DNA from: SFWF01 sp045638145
GTDB lineage: Bacteria; Bacillota; Clostridia; Oscillospirales; Acutalibacteraceae
DNA length: 64,000 nucleotides
Assembly: GCA_045638145.1 (NCBI GenBank)
Contig: JAZUAU010000024.1
Coordinates: forward strand, 177,427-241,426
Direction: 5' to 3'
Shown here piece by piece: positions 24,414 to 32,757 of the stretch. The stretch's first letter is position 1. Every line of letters starts with the position of its first letter. The translations under genes were made by a program, and so were the position numbers. The notes below the pieces were generated by a model. That model was not told where the DNA came from, did not search any database, and worked only from the letters and a program-made list of their open reading frames with translations.

Positions 24414-27140
24414 TTATATTTCCTTTTTCTTCTTTAAAAGAGCTATTAAAAGAACTGCGCTGATAAGTGTAAGGATAGCACCTATAGGCAAAGCATAGCC
24501 TGCAACCATTTCAAGGTCGGTCATAGCCGAATTGATTTCGGGCTCATTTGCCGCCTTAAAGGAAACGATGCTGTAAAAAGGCTCCTGTTCATAAGAGGTT
24601 TCTATTCCCTTAACATACATCTGCCATCTGCCGGGCAGAGGGTCCTTGACCGTGATACTCGATGGAATTTTCGACTCATCGGTAACCGCACCGGGGTAGC
24701 TTTCATCAACAACTCTTCCGTTGGGGTCTATAAGAATTGTGTCAAGGAATGAGCCGGGCCAAGCGGTTGTAACGATAAGGTCTCCGCTTTTATCATCAAC
24801 ATTAAAACGAACCTTTTCCGAGCTTTCACCCTCGCCTACCGTTGATTCAATATCTCCAAGAACCTTTGCATTTCCTGCCTGCTGTGCGTACATAAAACTG
24901 CCGATAATGCTCATTACGTTTTGGGTATTGGCATATCTGTATTCGCCCTTTGTAATGGTGGCAATTTCTTTGAGCAGATCCTCGTCTACGCTGTCGCCAA
25001 AGCCGATTGTATAAATCTTGATTTTTGCCTCAGCCGCCTTGCGTGCAGATTCGAGAGTTTTACTGTCGTTTCCATCCTGTCCGTCGGTCATAAGAATTAT
25101 CATCTTATTGCCCGACTTCACGGCCTCAAGCTGGCTGACGCCCATATCGATTCCGGAATAAATACTGGTTCCGCCGCCGTCGCCTACCGTTGCAATACAG
25201 TCGTTAATATATTTATAGTCAATATGCGGTGTGGCAACCGTTTCGGCATAGTCTGAGAAACGGATTACGCCGATTCCGTAGTTGCCCTTGTAGCTTTCTG
25301 ACCAATCCTTTGTTGTACCGACAATGGTCTGTGCCGCTTCCTTTGCCGCCTGAAGCTTGGTATGACCTGAGCTTATTCTGTCCTCCATAGAGCCGGAATC
25401 ATCGAAAACAAGGCTTATTACCGAGCTGAAGCTTTCGGGTCGCTCCATAGAAGAAATAGGCACAGCCGGGATATATTTATCGGGGGTAAGTCCCTTTGTA
25501 AAGAGGGTTATATCAAGAAGTGTAAAGGTGAAATCAGCGTCAAGCGAGAGCTTTTTAAGGAAACCCTTTCCGTCCGCCTTCAGCTTTACATTTGCTCCAA
25601 TCAGCTTTAAATATCCCCGTATGTAAAACTCTGTCTCTTCTGGTGACAGTATTTTCAATCCATCTTTTGAATTGGCAGAAATACTGACATCGCATTTTGC
25701 TTCAACTCCGATTTTTGCAAGTGAAATTTCACCAATATTTACGCCTGCAACATAGAAAAGAAGCGAGCCGCCAAATAGTGTGAGGTCGGTATCTGCCTCG
25801 AGGGAGAGTGTTATATCCCAAACAAGACCGTCCTCGTCCTCGGCATCGTATGCCTTGTCATAAGGATAGCTCTCAAAGGAAAGTGCGGGCTCTCCGTTTT
25901 TGAAGACGCGAAGTCCGTTATTAAAGCTGTGAGCATAATCAAAACCGGCCGTAAGTTCAAGGCTGATATTGCCTTCCCAATCGGCATAGAGCATAAGATA
26001 AAGCGAAGGAATTATCGATTCCTTATCGGCATCAAACATTGCGTTTGTGATATAAACGGGGGTTGTTCCCTTAAATTCGAAAACCGCAATCGGGAGAAGC
26101 TTTTCATTAAGTCCCGAAAGCTCGGCGATAAAGAGGTCTTTTTTGCCTGCATTCATATTTGCAGAGGCTTCAATCTTTCCGTAAAGGTCGATATCAACAT
26201 AGGTCTGTCCGCTTACGCCGATAAAGAGCTCATTCATCTCAAGAATTGAGGGCATATCTACCACAACATAGGCACAAAGGTCGCGTATTCCAAAGGTACC
26301 TTTGATTCCGAAGCTGGCATCGGCTTCAAAAAAGGAATCTCCGCCATCCTCTTCGTCATCCTGCTTTGAATGGTCGTATTCAATAGAAACGATAAGGTCA
26401 TCGCCCTCTGTGGTGTATTCTGTGCCAAGGGGGATGATTTCAGGGTCATCCTTTTTAACCATCGGGGCAACCTCGGGCTTCAGCTCCTCGGTTACCGAAA
26501 CGCCCTTCATTTCCACATCAATATCGCCGAAATGAGAAGTTACACCGTTTGCATAATAGGCTTTAACAAGGTTTTCCTCGGTCAACATATCAGAGGTGCA
26601 GATTTCAAGACTTTTGAAAACGTCCTCGAAATAAGGCTCATAAACGCGTGCGTAGGTCTCGCCATTCCATGAATTTATATAATCAACCTGAAAGATTCTG
26701 TCACCACCGAAGTGGGTGGTTTCATCACCGTGTAGATATATTATATCTCCGCTGCGGATTCTTCCAATATCCTCGGGCAGATTCCCCGCAAGGGTTATGC
26801 CTAGATAGTCTCTGCCGTAATTATCGGCTACCTCAACCGCGGTGATAGCTGAGTTGATTTGAGCCGACTGCTCCTCGGTCAGAACCTTTACGTTATCCTT
26901 TAGCTCAACCTCGTTATCAAGGTTGCTGTAGTCGGTGGTGGGGTCTTTGTATTCGTTGGATTCGTTCTCGTTAGTGGTCTCGCCCGTCTCACTTATAGCC
27001 ACATCGGAGGTGGAATCGGGCTTAGCGTCAAGTGCAATGACAACCGAGCCAAAGGCGGTTGAAAGAATACCGAGCGAAAGGGTTATGCTAAGGACAATTA
27101 TTCCTATTTTTCTTAGTTTTTTCATAAGCTCTACCTTCAT
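24414..27140 (-). CDS. Surface-anchored von Willebrand factor A domain protein
   Basis: A 908-residue exported protein: N-terminal signal/anchor helix (about 8-33), an acidic Thr/Asn/Glu-rich stretch, a long beta-rich region (about 70-560) I cannot assign, a VWA domain starting near SVISLVFDDSGSM (about residue 575) with metal-site motifs DDSGS and MTDGQDG, then a beta domain and a C-terminal transmembrane helix ending in KKKKEI. VWA domains bind proteins or ligands through the metal site. AGGAGG lies 8 bases before the ATG, which overlaps the stop of the zinc-ribbon gene by 4 bases, so the two are translationally coupled. Confidence 0.85.
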   Translation of the reverse strand: MKVELMKKLRKIGIIVLSITLSLGILSTAFGSVVIALDAKPDSTSDVAISETGETTNENESNEYKDPTTDYSNLDNEVELKDNVKVLTEEQSAQINSAITAVEVADNYGRDYLGITLAGNLPEDIGRIRSGDIIYLHGDETTHFGGDRIFQVDYINSWNGETYARVYEPYFEDVFKSLEICTSDMLTEENLVKAYYANGVTSHFGDIDVEMKGVSVTEELKPEVAPMVKKDDPEIIPLGTEYTTEGDDLIVSIEYDHSKQDDEEDGGDSFFEADASFGIKGTFGIRDLCAYVVVDMPSILEMNELFIGVSGQTYVDIDLYGKIEASANMNAGKKDLFIAELSGLNEKLLPIAVFEFKGTTPVYITNAMFDADKESIIPSLYLMLYADWEGNISLELTAGFDYAHSFNNGLRVFKNGEPALSFESYPYDKAYDAEDEDGLVWDITLSLEADTDLTLFGGSLLFYVAGVNIGEISLAKIGVEAKCDVSISANSKDGLKILSPEETEFYIRGYLKLIGANVKLKADGKGFLKKLSLDADFTFTLLDITLFTKGLTPDKYIPAVPISSMERPESFSSVISLVFDDSGSMEDRISSGHTKLQAAKEAAQTIVGTTKDWSESYKGNYGIGVIRFSDYAETVATPHIDYKYINDCIATVGDGGGTSIYSGIDMGVSQLEAVKSGNKMIILMTDGQDGNDSKTLESARKAAEAKIKIYTIGFGDSVDEDLLKEIATITKGEYRYANTQNVMSIIGSFMYAQQAGNAKVLGDIESTVGEGESSEKVRFNVDDKSGDLIVTTAWPGSFLDTILIDPNGRVVDESYPGAVTDESKIPSSITVKDPLPGRWQMYVKGIETSYEQEPFYSIVSFKAANEPEINSAMTDLEMVAGYALPIGAILTLISAVLLIALLKKKKEI

Positions 27141-27907
27141 TTTGCCAACCTCCTTTTATTAACAATCGTAGTTAAAACTATTAAAGCTACCGTAATCAAT
27201 AACACAATCACACCGAAAATAATAGGCTTTATAAATTCAAGCCCTCCAACATCTCCCGCAAGCATAACCTGCTGCTTTGCGATTGCAACTGTAAGCTCGG
27301 GCACTAACATTTTTGAAAGCGGAGCAAGCATAGCAACAAAGAGAGCAGCTACTACAGAATAGATTACCGACAGAATATGTAAAAAACTGAATCTATTACC
27401 GAAAACAGCCGTGCCGATAAAGGAAAGCGCGATAAGTGCCGGTGCGCCGAATATAAGCAGATATGCAGCTATTGCAAGTGCGGTTGACGCGGCAGTGGGA
27501 TTGAATGCAGCATTACCCTTCAGCAGCATCTCGCAAAACTCTTTAACTGTTAAATATCCGTGAATTTCCTTTTCATAAAGCGAATTTACTCCAATGGCTT
27601 CCTGCACGGTGAAGAGCTTTAACAGTGTAAACACTACCCCAAAGCACAGAGCAGCGAGGATGAAATATAAAAGAATATCCACAGCCGTCTTCTTTGACAA
27701 AAGGGGCTTTTTAGCCTTTTTAACTACGGGAGCTGCAACGGGTACCTCCACCACAGGAGCTGCAACGGGTGCCTCCACCACAGGAGCAGCTGCTTCGACG
27801 GGTGTCTCGACCACGGGAGCGGGTACCGTTTCTGACAAGCGCTGACCGCAAGCAGAGCAAAAGGCAGAACCCATTTTATTCTCTGTTCCGCAATTTGAAC
27901 AAAACAT
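27137..27907 (-). CDS. Zinc-ribbon membrane protein
   Basis: A 256-residue protein. The N terminus is a zinc ribbon (FCSNCGTENKMGSAFCSACG, two CxxC knuckles). A low-complexity linker follows with repeated PVVE-PVAA units, then a Lys-rich stretch and about four transmembrane helices (about 77-250). Such zinc-ribbon plus membrane proteins are widespread in Clostridia without known function. ATG at 27907 has AGGAGG 10 bases ahead; an earlier TTG is too close to it. The gene ends inside the ATG of the VWA gene, suggesting a joint surface or envelope role. Confidence 0.82.
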   Translation of the reverse strand: MFCSNCGTENKMGSAFCSACGQRLSETVPAPVVETPVEAAAPVVEAPVAAPVVEVPVAAPVVKKAKKPLLSKKTAVDILLYFILAALCFGVVFTLLKLFTVQEAIGVNSLYEKEIHGYLTVKEFCEMLLKGNAAFNPTAASTALAIAAYLLIFGAPALIALSFIGTAVFGNRFSFLHILSVIYSVVAALFVAMLAPLSKMLVPELTVAIAKQQVMLAGDVGGLEFIKPIIFGVIVLLITVALIVLTTIVNKRRLAK

Positions 27908-27934
27908 ATATATCAAACCTCCTTGAATAAATTA

Positions 27935-27963
27935 ATTATACATCAGTTTACTAAAATTTACAA
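27935..27963 (-). promoter_or_regulatory. Promoter of the zinc-ribbon/VWA operon
   Basis: Minus strand TTGTAA, 17 bases, TATAAT, about 28 bases before the ATG. Confidence 0.75.
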
Positions 27964-28032
27964 GGTATTGAACCGAAATATTGATAGAAAAAAAAGAATA
28001 GAAAGTAATCAACCTAAAGGTCACTTCCTATC

Positions 28033-28320
28033 TATTTGGTCCTAGCGACAGGAGACGGTGCGCTCTAGATTTCAAAGACGGCTCCGAGCCGTTTGCTTTG
28101 AAACCTTCGTGCTGCCGACTTCACGGCTCAAAAATGCTATCTCGCATTTTTGACCGCTTCGACTGTACCTGCAGCCTCTTGACCGTCCGCGGCAATGCCG
28201 CGTACTACACGCTTGCCGACTAAACTATGCGAGTTCAGTAACCGGCTTCGCGCTCTCCGCTAAAAAGCAGCCGCAGGCAGCTTTTCTTAACGCGCAGACC
28301 CTCTCGGGTTCAAGAGGCCA
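28033..28320. repeat. Hairpin-rich stretch containing rearranged tRNA-Pro segments
   Basis: No open reading frame explains this stretch. Positions 28033-28054 match 20 of 22 bases of 28383-28404, the 3' end (acceptor, CCA, T arm) of the tRNA-Pro gene, in the same orientation. Positions 28168-28182 match 14 of 15 bases of 28410-28424 (T-stem/variable/anticodon side). Positions 28306-28319 match the same tRNA region 14 of 14 but inverted. GCGCTCTA at 28060-28067 repeats 28436-28443. Between these lie strong hairpins at 28070-28103, 28129-28152, 28188-28202 and 28262-28284. It is not a working tRNA gene. It may be the scar of an integrated element or a tRNA-derived repeat. Confidence 0.6.
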
Positions 28321-28352
28321 ACGTAATCAATTACTATTACCAAGACAAAAAT

Positions 28353-28383
28353 AAAACAGACCGACATAAAGTCGGTCTGTTTT
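28353..28383 (-). terminator. Terminator of tRNA-Pro
   Basis: Perfect 13-base arms (AAAACAGACCGAC and GTCGGTCTGTTTT) around ATAAA, starting 4 bases after the encoded CCA on the minus strand and followed by ATTTTTGTCTTGG. Confidence 0.85.
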
Positions 28384-28386
28384 ATT

Positions 28387-28463
28387 TGGTCCGAGTGACA
28401 GGAGTCGAACCTGCGGCCTCTTGAACCCCATTCAAGCGCTCTACCAAACTGAGCCACACCCGG
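28387..28463 (-). tRNA. tRNA-Pro (anticodon GGG), CCA encoded
   Basis: On the minus strand the acceptor arms CCGGGTG and CACTCGG pair (one G-U), followed by discriminator A and an encoded CCA. The D arm contains GGCTCAGTTTGGTAGAGC. The anticodon stem CTTGA/TCAAG encloses the loop ATGGGGT, giving anticodon GGG for proline. The T arm GCAGG-TTCGACT-CCTGT is standard. It has its own promoter and terminator. Confidence 0.95.
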
Positions 28464-28494
28464 ATTTCTTAATTCTTTTTATCGAACAGATGAT

Positions 28495-28523
28495 AGTATA
28501 TCACACTATTTCTGAAAAATCAA
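28495..28523 (-). promoter_or_regulatory. Promoter of tRNA-Pro
   Basis: Minus strand TTGATT, 17 bases, TATACT, about 31 bases before the mature tRNA 5' end. Confidence 0.7.
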
Positions 28524-28532
28524 GAAGAAAAT

Positions 28533-28558
28533 TGCCGATATTCAGAAAAATATCGGCA
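28533..28558 (-). terminator. Terminator of ptsH
   Basis: Perfect 10-base arms TGCCGATATT and AATATCGGCA around CAGAAA, followed on the minus strand by ATTTTCTTCTTG. Located 22 bases after the ptsH stop. Confidence 0.8.
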
Positions 28559-28579
28559 TAATTTTAGAATTTTTTAAAA

Positions 28580-28843
28580 TTAGTTGTTGAAACCCTTTTC
28601 AATGAGGTCAACGAGAGCTTTCATGCAGACCTCTTCGTCATTGCCGTCAACGATTATGCGAATCTTGGTGCCGCCAACGATGCCGAGAGAAAGAACACCG
28701 AGAAGGCTCTTTGCATTAACTCTTCTGTCTTCCTTTTCAACCCAAACGGATGATTTGAACTCGTTTGCCTTCTGGATGAAGAAGGTTGCAGGTCTTGCGT
28801 GAAGTCCTACCTGATTATTAATAACTACATCTTTAACGCACAT
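28580..28843 (-). CDS. ptsH: HPr phosphocarrier protein
   Basis: An 87-residue HPr. The EI-phosphorylated His is in GLHARPA (His at about residue 15) and the regulatory Ser in NAKSLLGVLSLG (about 46) is the HPr kinase site used in Gram-positive carbon catabolite control. Having both distinguishes it from Crh, which lacks the His. It carries phosphate from enzyme I to sugar-specific EIIs, but no other pts gene is nearby. ATG at 28843 has GAGGAG 7 bases ahead; a GTG five codons upstream overlaps that site. Confidence 0.93.
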   Translation of the reverse strand: MCVKDVVINNQVGLHARPATFFIQKANEFKSSVWVEKEDRRVNAKSLLGVLSLGIVGGTKIRIIVDGNDEEVCMKALVDLIEKGFNN

Positions 28844-28910
28844 AATAATACTCCTCACAATCGGTATTTTTTAATATTCCTATAACACCACAGAGTGTTG
28901 CTCTAAAAGT

Positions 28911-28938
28911 ATTATACCACAATATATTCCGCAGTCAA
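28911..28938 (-). promoter_or_regulatory. Promoter of ptsH
   Basis: Minus strand TTGACT, 16 bases, TATAAT, about 67 bases before the ATG. The rest of the 29.0-28.84 kb gap shows nothing else definite; no terminator for trmD is evident. Confidence 0.75.
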
Positions 28939-29048
28939 CGAGAAAAACAGAAGTTCTAATTTTCCACCAAATCGCATAAAAATTTGACTTTTCTTTTTGT
29001 GCAAAATTACCTATACTGTTAATAACTATTGAGCATTATGAAGCAGAG

Positions 29049-29777
29049 TTATTCACATTTCTGAAGCTCTGCCCTCTCTTTTTCGGTCAGGGGTGCCGTT
29101 TTCAGCATATCGGGACGTCTTTTTGCCGTTTCCTCGATGGCTTTCTGTCTTCGCCACTTCTTTATATTTGCGTGATGGCCCGAAAGCAACACCTCCGGCA
29201 CCTTCATCCCCTGCCATTCCTCGGGCTTTGTATACTGAGGATACTCGAGAAGTCCGTCGAAGTGGCTTTCCTCGGTAAAGCAGACCTCATCGGCAAGAAC
29301 ACCGGGAAGCATTCTGCAAACGGCATCTGCAACGGTAAGTGCGGGTAATTCGCCGCCCGTAAGGACGTAGTCGCCAATCGAGATTTCCTCATCCACTATT
29401 GCTTCGATAACACGCTCGTCGATTCCCTCGTAATGTCCGCAGAGTAGCACAATTCTATCCTTTTTAGAAAGCTCAACGGCTTTTTTCTGCGTAAAGGTTT
29501 CGCCCTTGGGCGACATATATATAAGGTGGGGCTTTTGTTCGGTTTCAGCATTATACAGGGATGAAAAGCAGTTGTAAATCGGGGTTGCCGACATAACCAT
29601 ACCCATTCCGCCGCCGTAGGGTGTATCGTCCACCTTATTATGCTTATTTCCCGAATAGTCGCGGATATTATGGCACTCTATTTCGACCTTTCCGGCTTTT
29701 CGGGCTCTGCCGATAATACTCTCGCTCATAACCGCTTCGCACATTTCGGGGAAAAGGGTCATAATATCAATCTTCAT
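29049..29777 (-). CDS. trmD: tRNA (guanine-N1)-methyltransferase
   Basis: TrmD, 242 residues, methylates G37 next to the anticodon using S-adenosylmethionine and prevents +1 frameshifting. The trefoil-knot SAM site shows YVLTGGELPAL, and DDTPYGGGMGMVM and LLCGHYEGIDERV are family signatures. The likely ATG start at 29777 overlaps the end of rimM by 11 bases; a TTG two codons upstream is possible. A fitting substrate is close by: the tRNA-Pro GGG in this window has G37. Confidence 0.95.
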   Translation of the reverse strand: MKIDIMTLFPEMCEAVMSESIIGRARKAGKVEIECHNIRDYSGNKHNKVDDTPYGGGMGMVMSATPIYNCFSSLYNAETEQKPHLIYMSPKGETFTQKKAVELSKKDRIVLLCGHYEGIDERVIEAIVDEEISIGDYVLTGGELPALTVADAVCRMLPGVLADEVCFTEESHFDGLLEYPQYTKPEEWQGMKVPEVLLSGHHANIKKWRRQKAIEETAKRRPDMLKTAPLTEKERAELQKCE

Positions 29778-30282
29778 CGTCAAAAATTCCTTTTAAGGGC
29801 TTTATTTCTACCCTTTCGTTGTCGATATCAACCGACTTTACAACGTCGGGAATATTGGGGATAAGGTATTCCTGCTCTCCCCTTTTAATATGCCAAACAT
29901 CGTTTGCACCGGTCTCGGACACATCACTGATTTCGCCAAGCTCCTCTGCGGTATCCATGTCAAAAACATTACAACCGATAAGATCCTCAATGAAATATCT
30001 GCCCGGCTCGAGCTTCACGTCACGTCGGTTTATATAAAGAACACGATTTCTGTATTTTTCTGCCGCCTCGATGCTATCGACCCCTTTAAGAGTGCCGATA
30101 ACGATATTCCCGTGAGGCTGAAGCCTAATAACACTTAAAAATTCCTGTCCGTTTTCGTCTAAGTAAAGCTTTTTAAAGCTACATAAAAAATCTGGGCTAT
30201 CGCACCACGGCTGGATTCTAATACCGCCGCGCACACCGTGTGTTCCAACGATTTTTCCCGTTTCAAGAAATTGTTTTTTCAT
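29767..30282 (-). CDS. rimM: 16S rRNA processing protein RimM
   Basis: RimM, 171 residues, helps mature the 30S head domain and binds S19. The N-terminal domain has GKIVGTHGVRGGIRIQPW and the C-terminal PRC-barrel has DLIGCNVFDMDTAEELGE and YLIPNIPDVVKSVD. The ribosome site AGGAG, 6 bases before the ATG, forms the end of a tandem CACTAGG word that also occurs at 41961-41976. It precedes trmD in the usual rpsP-khpA-rimM-trmD order. Confidence 0.95.
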   Translation of the reverse strand: MKKQFLETGKIVGTHGVRGGIRIQPWCDSPDFLCSFKKLYLDENGQEFLSVIRLQPHGNIVIGTLKGVDSIEAAEKYRNRVLYINRRDVKLEPGRYFIEDLIGCNVFDMDTAEELGEISDVSETGANDVWHIKRGEQEYLIPNIPDVVKSVDIDNERVEIKPLKGIFDDED

Positions 30283-30320
30283 TTATTTCTCCTAGTGCCT
30301 AGTGCCTAAATTAAGATAAA

Positions 30321-30342
30321 GCCCTCATATTAAAATGAGGGC
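30321..30342 (-). terminator. Hairpin between khpA and rimM
   Basis: Arms GCCCTCAT and ATGAGGGC around a 6-base loop, with short A/T runs on both sides. On the minus strand it could partly terminate transcription after khpA; rimM-trmD may then rely on read-through, as no clear promoter is seen between. Confidence 0.6.
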
Positions 30343-30357
30343 TTTTGTCTTCGACCA

Positions 30358-30591
30358 TTAGTCAATCTCGACCATGATCTTCTCATTATTGCGGTTTGCT
30401 GCTGCGCGCATAACAGTACGGATAGCCTTTGCTATTCTGCCCTGCTTGCCGATTACACGGCCCATATCGTCTTCAGCAACGTGAAGATGGTAAACGATAA
30501 TACCTTCCTCATTGGGCTCATCGACAGTTACGCTTACCTGCTCGGGCTCTACAACGAGACCGGCAGCTATAGACTTTAACAATTCCTGCAT
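30358..30591 (-). CDS. khpA: KH-domain RNA-binding protein KhpA
   Basis: A 77-residue single KH domain protein (formerly YlqC). The RNA-binding GxxG loop is in MGRVIGKQGRIAKAIRT. In Firmicutes KhpA pairs with KhpB/EloR to bind many RNAs and influences cell division. AGGAGG lies 9 bases before the ATG. It sits between rpsP and rimM, its conserved place. Confidence 0.92.
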   Translation of the reverse strand: MQELLKSIAAGLVVEPEQVSVTVDEPNEEGIIVYHLHVAEDDMGRVIGKQGRIAKAIRTVMRAAANRNNEKIMVEID

Positions 30592-30672
30592 CCTGAGCGT
30601 CCTCCTGATTAAAAATTTAGGTTGACGGTGGTTCCGTCATACCCGCCAAGGGGAGTAGATTGAGTGGTAAAT

Positions 30673-30915
30673 TTAGATGATCTCTGCTTTTTTAAGAAGA
30701 GCCTTAACGGTATCTGTGGGCTGAGCGCCGTTTGCGATCCATTTCTTAGCTTTTTCGCCGTCAATGTTTACAGCTGCGGGATCACGAGTGGGATCATAGG
30801 TTCCGATTTCCTCAATGAAACGGCCGTCTCTGGGGTATCTGGAATCTGCAACAACTACGCGGTAGAAGGGAGCCTTCTTTGCACCGAGTCTGCGAAGTCT
30901 GATTTTTACTGCCAT
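30673..30915 (-). CDS. rpsP: 30S ribosomal protein S16
   Basis: Complete 80-residue S16 starting MAVKIRLRRLGAKKAPFYR and containing DSRYPRDGRFIEEIG. It binds 16S rRNA and is needed for 30S assembly. GGAGGTG lies 5 bases before the ATG. A weak hairpin (TGACGG/CCGTCA, 30623-30639) follows it and could tune expression of downstream khpA. Confidence 0.97.
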   Translation of the reverse strand: MAVKIRLRRLGAKKAPFYRVVVADSRYPRDGRFIEEIGTYDPTRDPAAVNIDGEKAKKWIANGAQPTDTVKALLKKAEII

Positions 30916-30982
30916 TGGTACACCTCCGTAAATTTTACATTTTTCTTAATACTTATTAAAAAGAGAGTTTACTCTTAATAAC

Positions 30983-32332
30983 CTAAAGTCCCAGTCCTGG
31001 CGGAATATTGAAGCCGCCGGGCATTTTCATCTTTCTCTTGCCGCCCTTACCGTTCATCTGCTTGAACATTTTCTTCATCTGTTCATACTGCTTAACAAGG
31101 CGGTTTACGTCCTCAACACTAGTTCCGCTGCCCGCGGCAATACGTCGTCTTCTTGAGGCATTCAGTATATCGGGCTTTTGTCTTTCCCTCTTGGTCATCG
31201 ACTTGATAATTGCCTCTGTGCGAAGCATTGCGCGTTCATCAATGTCAACGTCCTTTAGCTGATTGCCGACACCCGGCATCAGAGACAGAAGGTCCTTGAG
31301 GTTGCCCATTTTCTTTATCTGCTGGAACTGCTCGAGCAGGTCGTCCATATCGAACTTGTTTTCCTGCAGCTTTCGAGCGGCTTCGAGAGCCTGCTTTTCG
31401 TCAATCTCACTTTCGACCTTTTCAATGAAGGAGAGCACATCGCCCATTCCAAGGATTCGTGACGCCATTCGGTCGGGGTGGAATTCATCAAGGTCGTCTA
31501 ATTTTTCGCCGACACCTGTAAACATAATCGGCTTGCCGGTTACCGCTCTTACAGAAAGGGCAGCACCGCCACGGGTATCGCCATCGAGCTTAGTGAGGAT
31601 TACGCCATCGATTTCGAGCTGTTCGTTAAACGCCTTTGCAATATTTACCGAGTCCTGACCAATCATTGAGTCAATAACAAGCAAAATATTATTAACCGTT
31701 ACAGCCTTTGTTATACGGTGAAGCTCGCCCATCAGCTCTTCATCTATGTGAAGACGGCCTGCGGTATCTAGAATAAGATAATCGTGACCGTAATCTCTAG
31801 CATATTTAACCGCTTCGACTACCGTTTTTTCGGGTCGCTCGGTGCCATTATCGAAAACGGGGACAGAAATTTGCTCTCCGAGCACTTTCAACTGGTCGAT
31901 AGCGGCAGGTCGGTAAATATCGCCTGCTACAAGCATCGGTCTGTGGCCATTCTTTTTAAGGTGCTTTGCAAGCTTTGCGGCGTGGGTTGTTTTACCGGAA
32001 CCCTGAAGACCGCACATCATAATAATTGTGGGGATTTTGTCCGAGGTTTTAAGGCGGACCTGCTCCAAACCCATAAGCTCGGTCAGCTCATCGCGAACAA
32101 TTTTTACAACCATTTGTGCAGGTGTCAGGCTTTCCATAACCTTTTCGCCTATGCACTTTTCGGTTACCTTATTTGTAAAGTCCTTTGCGACCTTGTAGTT
32201 TACGTCGGCTTCAAGGAGGGCAAGTCTAACCTCGCGCATTGCGTCCTTAACGTCCTGCTCACGAAGCTTTCCTTTACCGCGCAGACGTTTAAATACGCTA
32301 CCTAGTTTATCCTGAAGACTGTCAAATGCCAA
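30983..32332 (-). CDS. ffh: Signal recognition particle protein Ffh
   Basis: Ffh/SRP54, 449 residues, targets nascent membrane proteins to FtsY and the translocon. The N domain is followed by the GTPase G domain with GLQGSGKTTHAAKLA, DTAGRLHIDEEL, TKLDGDTRGGAAL and the C-terminal M domain rich in Met (MKKMFKQMNGKGGKRKMKM) that binds 4.5S/6S-type SRP RNA and signal peptides. It lies after ylxM and before rpsP, the usual Firmicute order. The SRP RNA gene itself is not seen in this window. Confidence 0.97.
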   Translation of the reverse strand: MAFDSLQDKLGSVFKRLRGKGKLREQDVKDAMREVRLALLEADVNYKVAKDFTNKVTEKCIGEKVMESLTPAQMVVKIVRDELTELMGLEQVRLKTSDKIPTIIMMCGLQGSGKTTHAAKLAKHLKKNGHRPMLVAGDIYRPAAIDQLKVLGEQISVPVFDNGTERPEKTVVEAVKYARDYGHDYLILDTAGRLHIDEELMGELHRITKAVTVNNILLVIDSMIGQDSVNIAKAFNEQLEIDGVILTKLDGDTRGGAALSVRAVTGKPIMFTGVGEKLDDLDEFHPDRMASRILGMGDVLSFIEKVESEIDEKQALEAARKLQENKFDMDDLLEQFQQIKKMGNLKDLLSLMPGVGNQLKDVDIDERAMLRTEAIIKSMTKRERQKPDILNASRRRRIAAGSGTSVEDVNRLVKQYEQMKKMFKQMNGKGGKRKMKMPGGFNIPPGLGL

Positions 32333-32345
32333 CGTCAGCGCCTCC

Positions 32346-32651
32346 TTAGATATTTTCTATAAGCTCGGCAAGTGTTTTTATATCTTCGCCCGAAAGCACC
32401 TTTTCAAAAGCGCCTTTAAGCTCTTCTGCCTTTTTACAAAAGCCGAGTGCCGCTTCAAGACGGATAAGCTCTGCCTCGCTTCGCTTTACAAAGTCGGATG
32501 CGCCCTGTCTTGTCATCCCCTCATTTTCGGCAATTTCCGAAAGGGATAAGTCGCAGTTGTAATAGCCGTCAAGAATTCGCATCTGCTTGTCGGAAAGAGC
32601 TTCGCCGTAACGCTCGAGGAGCTTTGAAATCTCGATATTTACTGCCACCAT
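32346..32651 (-). CDS. ylxM: YlxM/p13-like putative helix-turn-helix protein
   Basis: A 101-residue UPF0122 protein with a sigma-region-4-like helix-turn-helix: LSDKQMRILDGYYNCDLSLSEIAENEGMTRQGASDFVKRSE. It almost always precedes ffh; in Streptococcus YlxM affects SRP GTPase activity. A GTG two codons upstream lies closer to the GAGG site; ATG at 32651 has spacing of 8. It is first in the ylxM-ffh-rpsP-khpA-rimM-trmD cluster. Confidence 0.92.
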   Translation of the reverse strand: MVAVNIEISKLLERYGEALSDKQMRILDGYYNCDLSLSEIAENEGMTRQGASDFVKRSEAELIRLEAALGFCKKAEELKGAFEKVLSGEDIKTLAELIENI

Positions 32652-32689
32652 GCTCACTTCCTCTGTAAAGTTTTTTACTTGTCAAAGGT

Positions 32690-32718
32690 ATAATAACACA
32701 AAATGCACCTGTTGTCAA
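32690..32718 (-). promoter_or_regulatory. Promoter of the ylxM-ffh-rpsP cluster
   Basis: Minus strand TTGACA, 17 bases, TATTAT, 39 bases before the ATG of ylxM. Confidence 0.75.
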
Positions 32719-32757
32719 GCATTTTTCTTGACAGAGCTTTATTAGGATATATTTTAA

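Noticed and set aside
28020..28340. Possible tmRNA, RNase P RNA or SRP RNA
   Set aside because: I compared the remembered conserved cores of these RNAs and found none. The similarity is to tRNA-Pro fragments instead. An Infernal scan would settle it.
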